From assembly GCA_036676355.1 (NCBI GenBank), contig JAKFDA010000003.1, forward strand, positions 1-63,692: 63,692 bases of DNA, given 5' to 3'. Shown here piece by piece: positions 17,714 to 26,030 of the stretch (its first letter is position 1; each line of letters starts with the position of its first letter). The stretch is from ZC4RG42 sp036676355 (GTDB taxonomy: Bacteria; Pseudomonadota; Gammaproteobacteria; Burkholderiales; SG8-39). The translations under genes and the position numbers were made by a program. Below the pieces are notes generated by a model, which saw only the letters and a list, made by a program, of their open reading frames with translations, was not told the DNA's origin and ran no database searches.

Positions 17714-17757
17714 CGCTCGCCAAAAGGATTACGGACATGAACGAGGGCGAAGCAAGT
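17706..17757 (-). promoter_or_regulatory. Start-codon-sequestering hairpin of pilE (riboswitch expression platform)
   Basis: In the minus-strand RNA, ACUUGCUUCGC (17757-17747) pairs with GCGAUGCAAGU (17716-17706) over 11 positions with one U-U mismatch. The second arm contains the pilE AUG (17713-17711). The 5' arm overlaps by two bases the 3' strand of the aptamer closing helix (17762-17756). Ligand-stabilised closing of the aptamer should therefore compete with sequestration. The direction (ligand turns translation on) is inferred. Confidence 0.6.
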
Positions 17758-17850
17758 CGGTGGGTGAAATCCGGCTGCCATCGCGATATCGCCTTAGGCC
17801 CGTGGACTTTGCGTCCCACGCTTTCGCGTGGTTTGCCCTCTGCACTGACG
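17756..17850 (-). promoter_or_regulatory. Cyclic di-GMP-I (GEMM-I) riboswitch aptamer upstream of the pilin operon
   Basis: The minus strand shows the conserved GEMM-I features in order. They are AGGGCAAACC, then a hairpin CCACGC-GAAA-GCGUGG with a GNRA tetraloop (plus-strand 17822-17825), then GGGACGCAAAG, then GGGCCUAAG (CCUAAG at 17798-17793). A second stem follows, then GAUGGCAGCCGG. The CCUAAG with (G)AUGG corresponds to the tetraloop receptor that docks the GAAA loop in this fold. A closing helix pairs GUCAGUG (17849-17843) with CACCGAC (17762-17756). The aptamer ends about 45 nt before the pilE start. Confidence 0.93.
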
Positions 17851-17859
17851 AATACATTA

Positions 17860-17880
17860 GGGGAAATGATCACTTTCCCC
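17860..17880. promoter_or_regulatory. Inverted repeat upstream of the riboswitch, possible operator or promoter element
   Basis: GGGGAAA and TTTCCCC are separated by seven bases (TGATCAC). The repeat lies just 5' of the aptamer on the minus strand and has no T-tract, so a protein-binding site near the operon promoter is more likely than a terminator. No regulator can be named. The rest of 17881-18033 shows only the downstream terminator of the neighbouring hydrolase gene. Confidence 0.3.
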
Positions 17881-17996
17881 AAAAAGTACCCCGTGGTAAT
17901 CGTGAAATAGTATGCGCAGAACGGCCATGACATTGTCGTAATGTCAGCAACCCGTGGTGGTCGGCAGTCCGCCGAAGGCTGCCGCATAAGGAAAGG

Positions 17997-18013
17997 CGCG
18001 GGAATGCCCCGCG
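17997..18013 (-). terminator. Probable terminator after the metallo-beta-lactamase-fold gene
   Basis: A 6-bp GC stem (CGCGGG 17997-18002 / CCCGCG 18008-18013) is followed on the minus strand by a pyrimidine-rich CTTTCCTT. It lies 20-37 bp past the stop of the sulfur-module hydrolase gene and would insulate the pilin operon. Confidence 0.55.
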
Positions 18014-18033
18014 TGAATCACCCCTTCAGTGGA

Positions 18034-18894
18034 TCAAAGGGCGTTGAGCGGAATCTTGAGATAACTGACGCCGTTTTCTTCCGGCGGCGGCACATGTCCG
18101 GCGCGAATGTTGATCTGTACCGACGGCAGGATCAGGGTCGGCATTTCGAGCGTCGCATCACGCGCGGTACGAAGGGCAACGAAGGCGTCTTCCGAAACGC
18201 CGTCGTGTATATGAATGTTGTGAGCGCGCTGATCGCGCACCGTGGTTTCCCACGCGGGACCGCGCTCTTCGGGCGGGTAGTCGTGGCACATGAACAGGCG
18301 CGTCTCCGGCGCCAGTTCGAGCAGGCGCCGCACCGAACGATACAGTTCATGCGCATCGCCGCCCGGGAAATCGCAGCGCGCGGTGCCGACATCCGGCATG
18401 AACAGCGTATCGCCGACGAAGACCGCATCGCCGACGCGATAGGCCGCATCGGCCGGCGTATGCCCCGGTACGTATAACACCTGCGCCTCGAGCTTGCCGA
18501 TGCGGAACGATTCATCCGCCTCGAACAGGTGATCGAACTGCGAGCCGTCCGGCGTAAAGCCCCGGTCGATATTGAACACCCGGCGAAACACTTCCTGCAC
18601 GGCGCGGATGTTGGCGCCGATGGCGATCCGGCCGCCGAGTTTCGATTTGAGATATTGCGCCGCACTGAGATGGTCGGCATGCGCATGGGTTTCCAGCAGC
18701 CATTCCACCGTGAGCTTTTTCGACTGTACGAATTCGACGATGCGGTCGGCCGAATGCGTCGCCGTGCGCCCCGCCTTCGGATCGTAGTCGAGCACCGAGT
18801 CGACGACCGCAGCGTGTCCGCCGATCTCGTCATAGACGACGTAGCTTACGGTTCCCGTCTCAACCTCGTAGAACGCCTCGACCTGCGGACGCAT
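18034..18894 (-). CDS. Metallo-beta-lactamase-fold persulfide dioxygenase-like hydrolase (Blh/ETHE1-like)
   Basis: The 286-residue protein has the metal motif THAHADH (69-75), PGHTPADAAY, FVGDTLF and CHDYPP, a set found in ETHE1-type sulfur dioxygenases and the Blh proteins of BigR operons. ETHE1 enzymes oxidise glutathione persulfide to sulfite using a mononuclear iron. The divergent neighbours are two YeeE/YedE membrane genes, a combination seen in sulfur-compound import and detoxification modules. AGGTG precedes the ATG. Which substrate it uses here is inferred from context. Confidence 0.85.
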   Translation of the reverse strand: MRPQVEAFYEVETGTVSYVVYDEIGGHAAVVDSVLDYDPKAGRTATHSADRIVEFVQSKKLTVEWLLETHAHADHLSAAQYLKSKLGGRIAIGANIRAVQEVFRRVFNIDRGFTPDGSQFDHLFEADESFRIGKLEAQVLYVPGHTPADAAYRVGDAVFVGDTLFMPDVGTARCDFPGGDAHELYRSVRRLLELAPETRLFMCHDYPPEERGPAWETTVRDQRAHNIHIHDGVSEDAFVALRTARDATLEMPTLILPSVQINIRAGHVPPPEENGVSYLKIPLNAL

Positions 18895-19019
18895 TGCACA
18901 CCTCGCGGCACTATTACCGTTTGACGATATATGCTTTTAACTTCAGGAACAATAACCGCGAAACCGGGCGAAAACGCCGCTCCGGATTTTTCGAACGGAA
19001 ATCACATCGGAATCTGCAA

Positions 19020-19454
19020 ATGATGATCGACTGGATCAATTTCACACCCTGGCAGGCGCTGTTCGGCGGCGCGCTGATCGGCCTGGCGGCAACCGCACTC
19101 ATTTTGCTGAACGGGCGCGTGGCCGGTATCAGCGGCATTCTCGCCGGTGTTCTTGCGCCGGTGCCGAACGACACCCGTTGGCGGGTCGCTTTTCTGTTCG
19201 GGTTGATGCTTACTCCGGCCGTCTATGCGTTATACGAGGCGGCGCCGCCGATTCAGATCGATGCGGAGTATCCGATCCTGCTCGTGGCCGGCTTACTGGT
19301 CGGGCTCGGCACGCGCTACGGTGCCGGCTGCACCAGCGGCCACGGCGTCTGCGGTCTGTCGCGCCTGTCGACGCGTTCGCTCGTCGCCACCCTCACCTTC
19401 ATCGCGGCCGGGATCGTCACCGTCTACGTCGTGCGCCATCTCATCGGAGCCTGA
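19020..19454 (+). CDS. YeeE/YedE-family sulfur-compound transporter, first half-protein
   Basis: The 144-residue membrane protein has four or five helices and the family motif GAGCTSGHGVCGL, with the conserved cysteines that handle thiol or thiosulfate sulfur in YeeE. A longer frame starts at 18894, but ATG 19020 matches the family N-terminus (DWINFTPWQALFGGALIGLAA). It overlaps the region just before the second half-gene. The two together would form one pore, as in PmpA/PmpB pairs next to Blh-like genes. Confidence 0.87.
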   Translation: MMIDWINFTPWQALFGGALIGLAATALILLNGRVAGISGILAGVLAPVPNDTRWRVAFLFGLMLTPAVYALYEAAPPIQIDAEYPILLVAGLLVGLGTRYGAGCTSGHGVCGLSRLSTRSLVATLTFIAAGIVTVYVVRHLIGA

Positions 19455-19456
19455 TC

Positions 19457-19894
19457 ATGCGAGCGTTGAATACCTTTACCGCCTTTGGCGCCGGCCTGCT
19501 GTTCGGCGTCGGGTTGCTGATAGCCGGCATGGCGAACCCCGCCAAGATCATTGCGTTCCTCGACATCGCCGGCCGCTGGGACCCGTCACTCGGCCTCGTG
19601 ATGGTCGGTGCGATCGCCGTCGGCACAATCGGATTCACGATCGCCAAAGGACGTACACGCAGCGTGCTCGGCGCGCCGATGCAGTTGCCGACGGCGCGGC
19701 GCATCGACCGTCGTTTGGTGGTGGGCAGTCTCGCCTTCGGGGTCGGCTGGGGGCTATCGGGCTTCTGTCCCGGTCCTGCGCTGCTCGCGACAGCGGCCGG
19801 CTACGGTAAAGCCCTGGCGTTTGTCGTCGCCATGGTGATCGGCATGACCGTGTTCACGGTCATCGAACGCCATCGCACGGTCGTGACCGCTTGA
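19457..19894 (+). CDS. YeeE/YedE-family (DUF6691) transporter, second half-protein
   Basis: The 145-residue product begins at an ATG two bases after the first half-gene, with GGAG before it. It has the motifs GLLIAGMANPAKIIAFLDI and GLSGFCPGPALL, the second with the conserved cysteine of this half. It pairs with the preceding gene to make a complete sulfur-compound channel. The divergent persulfide dioxygenase-like gene would act on the imported or intracellular sulfane sulfur. Confidence 0.87.
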   Translation: MRALNTFTAFGAGLLFGVGLLIAGMANPAKIIAFLDIAGRWDPSLGLVMVGAIAVGTIGFTIAKGRTRSVLGAPMQLPTARRIDRRLVVGSLAFGVGWGLSGFCPGPALLATAAGYGKALAFVVAMVIGMTVFTVIERHRTVVTA

Positions 19895-19924
19895 AACCGT
19901 TCCATGCCGCCGGCCATGCGTGAA

Positions 19925-20197
19925 TCAGCGCGCGAAATCGGTCCTGAGGCGAGGCGGCGATTCGGGCGCCTTTGGCGCGTGGCGCGGCGGGGTTATGCGC
20001 GCGAGCGTCGATTGATCTATCGGCACGGAGATGCATGCCTGCGGAATCGATTTGGCGCGATTCACCTCGGCACGCACCGCGATGACGCACTGCGTGCGAG
20101 TGGCTCGGGCCGACGCGGCGACGTTATCGTCCGCGGCGTTGCCTGGTCCGGAGTTGAGCGATAGCAGCGCCATCAACAGCAAGCCGATCGAGTCCAT
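19925..20197 (-). CDS. Possible small exported protein of unknown function
   Basis: A 90-codon frame starts at ATG 20197 with an AGGTG-like sequence upstream. The N-terminus is short and hydrophobic (MDSIGLLLMALLSLNSGPGNA), which might be a signal peptide, and two cysteines follow. I recognise no family, and the C-terminal third is basic and proline-rich, so it may be chance coding. It is the only candidate gene in the 471-bp gap 19895-20365. Confidence 0.3.
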   Translation of the reverse strand: MDSIGLLLMALLSLNSGPGNAADDNVAASARATRTQCVIAVRAEVNRAKSIPQACISVPIDQSTLARITPPRHAPKAPESPPRLRTDFAR

Positions 20198-20277
20198 GTC
20201 GGTCGCACCTATGCGAAAGCAGTGCGGCCAGTATGCAGGCGTCATATGACGATACTTCGCGGATAGCGTCGCCCAAA

Positions 20278-20293
20278 GCGGTATTTTTACCGC
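20278..20293 (-). terminator. Probable terminator after the PQQ sugar dehydrogenase gene
   Basis: GCGGTA and TACCGC pair across a four-base loop. On the minus strand the stem is followed by TTTGGGC. It is 73 bp past the dehydrogenase stop. The T-tract is short, so strength is doubtful. Confidence 0.4.
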
Positions 20294-20365
20294 AATGACA
20301 GGATGGACATGTCGGGTACATGACGTCGTCATTCGACGACAGCGAACGCGCATCGTTCGTTACGA

Positions 20366-21520
20366 CTACTGTTTCGCCGGCTCCAGCCGTAACACTGCGC
20401 CGTCGCTTTCGTCGGTCAGCACATAGATATAGCCGTCCGGCCCCGCGCGCACGTCGCGAATCCGGCCGACTTCATCTTCCAGCAGCCGCTCCTCTTTCAC
20501 GACCCGCTCGCCGTCCAGTTCCAGCCGCGCCAGCAGTCTGAATTTCAGCGCACCGACGAACAGATTGCCGCGCCACTGCGGAAACTTATCGCCTGTATAG
20601 AAGGTCATGCCGGAAGGCGCGATCGACGGCGTCCACTGATAGACCGGTTGCGCCATACCGGCCTTGTGCGTGCCTTCGCCGATCGCCGTGCCGACCACAT
20701 AGTTGACGCCGTAGGTGATGACCGGCCAGCCGTAATTCACCCCGGCATGCATGACGTTGATTTCGTCGCCCCCCTGCGGCCCGTGTTCGTTGGTCCACAG
20801 CACGCCGCTTTGCGGATGCAGCGCCGCACCCTGCACATTGCGATTGCCGTAGGTGTAGATCTCCGGCTTCGCGTTCGGCTTGTTCACGAACGGGTTGTCC
20901 TTCGGCACACTGCCGTCGTCGTTGATGCGTATGACCGAACCGGCATGATCATCGAGCTTTTGCGCACGCTCCATTTCACCGCGGTCGCCCAGCGTGATGT
21001 AGAGACGCTCGTCGCGATCGAACACCAGCCGGCCGCCGAAGTGATGCGTCGTGCCGGATTTCGGCATCAATCGAAAAATCACGCGCTGGTCTTCCAGCTG
21101 CGCGTTACCTCCGTCGCCGACCAGCCTGGCGCGCATCACCGCGGTGCCCTGCCCGTCCTCGCCCGCCTCGGCATAGGAGAGATAGATCAGCGCGTTTTCG
21201 GCGAAACGCGGATGCGGCACGACGTCCAGTAAACCGCCCTGTCCGCGCGCCACCACCTTGGGCACGCCTCGCACTGCATCGGGTTCCAGCTTGCCGTCCG
21301 CACCGATGATGCGCAGCCGCCCGTCACGCTCGGTCACGAGCTTGCGGCCGTCGGGCAGAAACGCGAGCGACCAGGGATGGTCCAGACCCTGCGCGATCGT
21401 CACGACCCTGAACGACTGTAATTCGCTGCGGTAGGTGCGTCCGTCCTGTTGCGCGGACGCGCTCGCGAAGGGCAGCACAAGCGCCGCAAGCAGCGGCAAA
21501 GCGATTCGAATGGATTTCAT
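20366..21520 (-). CDS. PQQ-dependent sugar dehydrogenase (Gcd-like soluble/periplasmic)
   Basis: The 384-residue protein has a signal peptide ending at ASASA (about residue 21) and the six-bladed propeller of the soluble aldose sugar dehydrogenase family. Typical segments are LDHPWSLAFLPDG, TTHHFGGRL, TYGNRNVQG, WTNEHGPQGGDEIN and NYGWP, which include the calcium and PQQ ligands. Such enzymes oxidise aldose sugars in the periplasm with PQQ. A frame extension to 21907 is antisense to the divergent uup gene and is rejected. No PQQ synthesis genes are in the window. Confidence 0.9.
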   Translation of the reverse strand: MKSIRIALPLLAALVLPFASASAQQDGRTYRSELQSFRVVTIAQGLDHPWSLAFLPDGRKLVTERDGRLRIIGADGKLEPDAVRGVPKVVARGQGGLLDVVPHPRFAENALIYLSYAEAGEDGQGTAVMRARLVGDGGNAQLEDQRVIFRLMPKSGTTHHFGGRLVFDRDERLYITLGDRGEMERAQKLDDHAGSVIRINDDGSVPKDNPFVNKPNAKPEIYTYGNRNVQGAALHPQSGVLWTNEHGPQGGDEINVMHAGVNYGWPVITYGVNYVVGTAIGEGTHKAGMAQPVYQWTPSIAPSGMTFYTGDKFPQWRGNLFVGALKFRLLARLELDGERVVKEERLLEDEVGRIRDVRAGPDGYIYVLTDESDGAVLRLEPAKQ

Positions 21521-21635
21521 GTCGTCCGCGGTAAATGAGGCCGGCCGATAGTATGCAACGGCATGCAGCCGCCGTTCCGCCCGGACGGCAACGGCGGTCA
21601 ATGTTCCGCGCGGCCGCATCGGGTATCTTCGGCGC

Positions 21636-23444
21636 ATGACTATCTTCACGCTTCTCGACGCGCAACTCGCATTCGGCATGCAACCGCTGCTCGATCGCGC
21701 CAACCTCGCCATGCAGACCGGCGAACGCATCGGCCTGGTCGGTCGCAACGGCACCGGCAAATCCTCGCTGCTGCACATCATTTCCGCCACGCAGGCGCTC
21801 GACGACGGCGAACTGCAGATCTCCGACGGCCTGCGCGTGGCTTTCGTCGAACAGGAGCCGCAGTTGCCGCCGGCCGAGACGCTGCGTGAAAGCCTGATCC
21901 AACGCATGCGTCTGGACGATCATCACGATGAACGCGACCGCTGGCGCATCGAAGCGCGCCTGGCGGAATACCTGCATCGCTTCGGCCTCGACGTCGACAT
22001 GCCGATGGAGCGTCTCTCCGGCGGCGAACGCAAACGCGCCGCGCTCGCCGCCGCCTTCGCGCTCGAACCCGAACTGCTGCTGTTCGACGAGCCGACCAAC
22101 CACCTCGATATCGCCGGCATCGAACTGCTCGAAGAAACGCTGCTGAAAGCGCCGGCCGCGATCGTGGTCACGCACGACCGCTTCTTCCTTGACCGCATCG
22201 CCACACGTATCGTCGAACTCGATCGCGGCGCGTTGCGCTCCTATCCGGGCAATTTCTCCACTTACGAGCGTCTCAAGGCAGATCAGCTCGCCGCCGAAGA
22301 AATCGCCAATCGCAAGTTCGACAAGTTCTGGGCGCAGGAAGAAGTGTGGATACGCAAAGGCGTCGAAGCGCGCCGTACCCGTAACGAAGGACGCGTGCGG
22401 CGACTGGAAAGCCTGCGCAACGAACGCGGCGAACGACGCCAGCGCATGGGCAACGTCAAGATGAGCATCGGCATCGGCGATCGCTCCGGCAAGCTGGTCG
22501 CCGAACTGGTCGATGTGTCCAAGCGCTTCGGCGACAAATGCATCGTCGACAACCTCAGCATGCGTATCATGCGCGGCGATCGGCTGGCGTTCATCGGCCC
22601 GAACGGCGTGGGCAAGACCACGCTGATCAAGATCATCCTCGGTCAACTCATGCCCGACGAAGGGCATGTACGCCTGGGCACCAACCTCAACATCGCCTAT
22701 TTCGACCAGATGCGCGAACAGCTCGATCCCGAACGCACCGTGGCCGAAACGATCAGCCCGGGTTCGGATTGGGTCGAGGTCAACGGTCAGCGCAAGCACG
22801 TGATGAGTTATCTCGGCGATTTTCTCTTTCCGCCGCGTCGCGTGAACTCGCCGGTGAAGCTGCTTTCCGGCGGCGAGCGCAATCGTCTGCTGCTCGCGCG
22901 CCTGTTTGCCCGCCCGGCGAATCTGCTCGTGCTCGACGAGCCGACCAACGATCTCGACATCGACTCGCTGGAACTGCTGGAATCGACGCTGCAGGATTAC
23001 AACGGCACGCTGCTGCTGGTGAGCCATGATCGCGCCTTTCTCGACAACGTCGCGACGCAAACGCTGGTGGCGGAAGGCGACGGCAAGTGGAAGGAATATG
23101 TCGGCGGCTACAGCGACTGGTTGACGCAGCGCCCGCAGCCGGAGCAGACATCGAAGGAAGAAAAACGCGCCACATCGGCCGCACCGCAATCCGCGCGCAA
23201 AGGCCCGAAGATCAAGCTGAGTTACAAGGAACAGCGCGAACTCGATGCGCTACCGGGCGAAATCGAAGCGCTGGAGCAGGAACAGCGCGCGCTTGCCGCA
23301 AAAATGAGCGACGCGAGTTACCACACGCAGGACGCCGCAGCCATGAAAGCGGACCAGACGCGCGCGGAAGAAATCGAAACCCAGCTGGTGAAAAAGCTGG
23401 AACGCTGGGAAGCGCTGGAGGAGAAGGTAAAAGGCTCGCTGTAA
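21636..23444 (+). CDS. uup: ABC-F family ATPase Uup
   Basis: The 602-residue protein has two ABC ATPase domains, each with Walker A (GRNGTGKS and GPNGVGKT), an LSGGE signature and a Walker B followed by DEPTNHLDI or DEPTNDLDI. A charged linker and a C-terminal coiled-coil domain (about 535-602) identify it as Uup rather than EttA or YheS. ABC-F proteins act on the ribosome, and Uup also limits precise excision of transposons and binds branched DNA. There is no membrane domain. It is divergent from the sugar dehydrogenase. Confidence 0.93.
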   Translation: MTIFTLLDAQLAFGMQPLLDRANLAMQTGERIGLVGRNGTGKSSLLHIISATQALDDGELQISDGLRVAFVEQEPQLPPAETLRESLIQRMRLDDHHDERDRWRIEARLAEYLHRFGLDVDMPMERLSGGERKRAALAAAFALEPELLLFDEPTNHLDIAGIELLEETLLKAPAAIVVTHDRFFLDRIATRIVELDRGALRSYPGNFSTYERLKADQLAAEEIANRKFDKFWAQEEVWIRKGVEARRTRNEGRVRRLESLRNERGERRQRMGNVKMSIGIGDRSGKLVAELVDVSKRFGDKCIVDNLSMRIMRGDRLAFIGPNGVGKTTLIKIILGQLMPDEGHVRLGTNLNIAYFDQMREQLDPERTVAETISPGSDWVEVNGQRKHVMSYLGDFLFPPRRVNSPVKLLSGGERNRLLLARLFARPANLLVLDEPTNDLDIDSLELLESTLQDYNGTLLLVSHDRAFLDNVATQTLVAEGDGKWKEYVGGYSDWLTQRPQPEQTSKEEKRATSAAPQSARKGPKIKLSYKEQRELDALPGEIEALEQEQRALAAKMSDASYHTQDAAAMKADQTRAEEIETQLVKKLERWEALEEKVKGSL

Positions 23445-23457
23445 GCTGCGCCGCCCA

Positions 23458-23690
23458 TAAGCCGTTCATGGTTCGATAAGCTCACCACGAACGGTCATTC
23501 CACCGCAGTACGAGGCCGTTCACCCCTCGACTCGCGCTGCGCGCGGCTCAGGGCGAACGGGAATCAACCGTTCGTGGTCAACGCGCGTACTTGCCGTTCA
23601 TGGGGACGCGTGTAACTTGCCGTTCGTGGTGAGCGCGAGTGCAACGAGCAGTCGAACCATGACGGCAACTCGTAGTTCGCTCTCCGCTCT
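23458..23690. repeat. Cluster of short palindromic intergenic repeats (copy 1)
   Basis: The patch contains several versions of CCGTTCGTGGTGAGC...GTCGAACCATGAACGG in both orientations, for example 23462-23494 and 23612-23664. Related patches occur at seven other intergenic places in this window. They are REP-like units placed after gene ends. Confidence 0.8.
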
Positions 23691-23703
23691 CCGCTTTCCC
23701 TCC

Positions 23704-25215
23704 TCACATCGTCGGCATATGAAATCCGCCGGCCGGCGTGTCCTGATGCGGCCAGCGAGTCGTGATGGTTTTGGTGCGGGTATAGAACTTCACGCCCTCC
23801 ATGCCGTGCACATGCAGATCGCCGAAGAGCGAATTCTTCCAGCCGCCGAAAGAATAGAACGCCACGGGCACCGGGATAGGCACGTTGATGCCGACCATGC
23901 CGACTTCGACTTCGTTTTCGAAGCGACGCGCGGCGCCGCCCGATTCGGTGAATACCGCTGTGCCGTTGGCGTACGGGCTGGCATTGATCAGCGCGATCGC
24001 TTCATCGAGGGTCGCGACGCGCAGCACGACAAGCACCGGCCCGAAGATTTCATCGCGATAAATCTGCATCTGCGGCGTGACATGATCGAACAGCGTCGGC
24101 CCGAGCCAGAAACCGTGCTGTACCTCGCTCACCTGCACGCCACGCCCGTCAAGCACCAATGACGCGCCTTCGCGCCGGCCGATATCGACGTAGCTCTGCA
24201 CGCGATCGCGATGCGCCTGCGTCACCAGCGGCCCCATTTCAACACCTGCCGTCTCGCCCGGTCCGACCTTAATCGCGGCAGCGCGGCGCTTGAGTTTATC
24301 GACCAGCGCATCGCCGATATCGCCCACGGCGACTACCGCCGAAATGGACATGCAGCGCTCGCCCGCCGAACCGTAGGCCGCGCCGATCAGCGCTTCGACG
24401 GCGAAATCGAGATCGGCATCGGGCAGCACGACCGCGTGGTTCTTCGCCCCGCCCAGCGCCTGCACGCGCTTGCCCGCTTTCGCGCCTGCTTCATACACAT
24501 GCCTTGCGATCGGCGTCGAACCGACGAAGGACACGGCGTCGACGCCCGGATGCGCGAGCAGCGCATCGACCGCTTCCCGGTCACCGTGCACGACATTGAA
24601 CACGCCGTCCGGCAAGCCCGCTTCCGTGAACAGTTCGGCCATTTTCATCGCTGCGGACGGCACCTTCTCGGAAGGTTTTAGTACGAAGCTGTTGCCGCAG
24701 GCAATGGCGACCGGGACCATCCACATCGGCACCATCACGGGAAAGTTGAACGGTGTAATGCCCGCGCAGACGCCGACAGGCTGACGCACGGTGTGGCAAT
24801 CGACGCGCGAGCCGACACTCTCGGAATATTCGCCCTTGAGCAGATGCGGAATGCCGCAGGCGAATTCGATCACTTCGATGCCGCGCTGCACCGAGCCCAT
24901 TGCATCGGGCAGCGTCTTGCCATGCTCCGCGGTCACCAGTCGCGCCAGCACCTCGTGGTTCGCCTGCATCAGCGCAAGAAATTTGTGCAGCACCCGCGCG
25001 CGGCGCAACGGCGGCGTATCGCGCCAGGCCGGGAAGGCGGCGCGCGCGGCGCTCACGGCTGCATCGACATCGGTCGCGTCGCAAAACGGCACCCGTTTGC
25101 TTACCGCGCCGGTCGCCGGGTTGTACACCTCGCCGTAACGAGTAGTGTTTGCGGGCACTGCCTGGCCACCGACCCAGAGCGGCACTTGTACTGCGCGATC
25201 CATCGCTTTGTTCAT
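23704..25215 (-). CDS. mmsA: CoA-acylating methylmalonate-semialdehyde dehydrogenase
   Basis: MmsA converts methylmalonate semialdehyde (and malonate semialdehyde) with CoA and NAD to propionyl-CoA (or acetyl-CoA), in valine, beta-alanine and inositol catabolism. The 503-residue protein has the ALDH fold with ITPFNFPVMVPMWM, GSTPIARHVY and the catalytic-cysteine motif SAGERCMSIS. The usual ALDH glutamate is replaced (LGGAKNHAVV), as expected for the CoA-acylating branch. It stands alone, so the pathway partners lie elsewhere. Confidence 0.94.
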   Translation of the reverse strand: MNKAMDRAVQVPLWVGGQAVPANTTRYGEVYNPATGAVSKRVPFCDATDVDAAVSAARAAFPAWRDTPPLRRARVLHKFLALMQANHEVLARLVTAEHGKTLPDAMGSVQRGIEVIEFACGIPHLLKGEYSESVGSRVDCHTVRQPVGVCAGITPFNFPVMVPMWMVPVAIACGNSFVLKPSEKVPSAAMKMAELFTEAGLPDGVFNVVHGDREAVDALLAHPGVDAVSFVGSTPIARHVYEAGAKAGKRVQALGGAKNHAVVLPDADLDFAVEALIGAAYGSAGERCMSISAVVAVGDIGDALVDKLKRRAAAIKVGPGETAGVEMGPLVTQAHRDRVQSYVDIGRREGASLVLDGRGVQVSEVQHGFWLGPTLFDHVTPQMQIYRDEIFGPVLVVLRVATLDEAIALINASPYANGTAVFTESGGAARRFENEVEVGMVGINVPIPVPVAFYSFGGWKNSLFGDLHVHGMEGVKFYTRTKTITTRWPHQDTPAGGFHMPTM

Positions 25216-25364
25216 GGCGCGACCTTTAGCAACCTAACGCGGGACCGCTACTTTAACAGCGCCGCGCGTCGGACGAGAAGGCCGTGACAAGACGGCCACA
25301 GCCACTTGCGGTAAGCTCGACGCTCAGTACAACGCCGGCGCCAAGCCGGGTGCAAGGACGTCTC

Positions 25365-25808
25365 GTGATCACCATTACCAAGCGGCTCGAATTCGACGCC
25401 GGCCACCGCATCCCCAGCCACACCAGCGAATGCCGCAATCTGCACGGCCATCGCTACGTACTGGAACTCACGCTCGAAGGAGAAGTGGTCGATGCGCCGG
25501 GCTCGTCCGAACACGGCATGCTGATGGATTTCTCGCACGTGAAAGCGATCGCCAGGGAACATCTGGTCGACAAGTGGGATCACGCCTTTCTCGTTTACGA
25601 AGGCGACGCGCCCGTGCGCGAATTCCTCGACACCCTGCCCGGCCACAAGACCGTCGTCATGAACACCGTGCCGACTGCGGAGAACATGGCGCGCGCGGCA
25701 TTCGAGATCCTCGCGCCGCTGATTCAGAGCCGTTACGCCAGGCATCTGCGGCTGGCGAAAGTGACGCTGTACGAAACGCCGAACAGCTGGGCCGAGTACA
25801 CCGGCTGA
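25365..25808 (+). CDS. queD: 6-carboxy-5,6,7,8-tetrahydropterin synthase QueD
   Basis: QueD makes 6-carboxytetrahydropterin from 7,8-dihydroneopterin triphosphate, the second step to queuosine. The predicted 147-residue protein has zinc-ligand histidines H14 (FDAGHRI), H27 and H29 (CRNLHGHRY) and catalytic C23. It also has WDHAFL and PTAENMA, which bind the pterin. The GTG at 25365 is preceded by AAGGA at good spacing, and family N-termini start here. Upstream in-frame codons from 25284 are rejected. Confidence 0.9.
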   Translation: MITITKRLEFDAGHRIPSHTSECRNLHGHRYVLELTLEGEVVDAPGSSEHGMLMDFSHVKAIAREHLVDKWDHAFLVYEGDAPVREFLDTLPGHKTVVMNTVPTAENMARAAFEILAPLIQSRYARHLRLAKVTLYETPNSWAEYTG

Positions 25809-26030
25809 CGTTTGCGTTTTCTGCGCGGCCGTTCGACCCCGCATCGGCCAACGGGAGATGCTTCCCTCCCCGGCGACATCGTCGTCCACGCTCCAAGGGT
25901 TTTTTCCGAACGATATTTTTGCGCCGCCGCAACTGCGCAAAGTGGCTGCGCGGGTCCGAGTTGTGCTTATCAGACGATTGCCGCAAACCAGCAATTCAGC
26001 GCGGTCAAACTTATTGGAGGAGACTCGATT

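Noticed and set aside
17860..17880. Sigma-54 promoter upstream of the pilin operon
   Set aside because: No GG-N10-GC spacing fits the -24/-12 consensus near the repeat; kept only as a possible operator.
21324..23189. A 621-codon minus-strand frame opposite uup
   Set aside because: Complement of the ABC-F gene; it also runs through the divergent promoter region of the sugar dehydrogenase.
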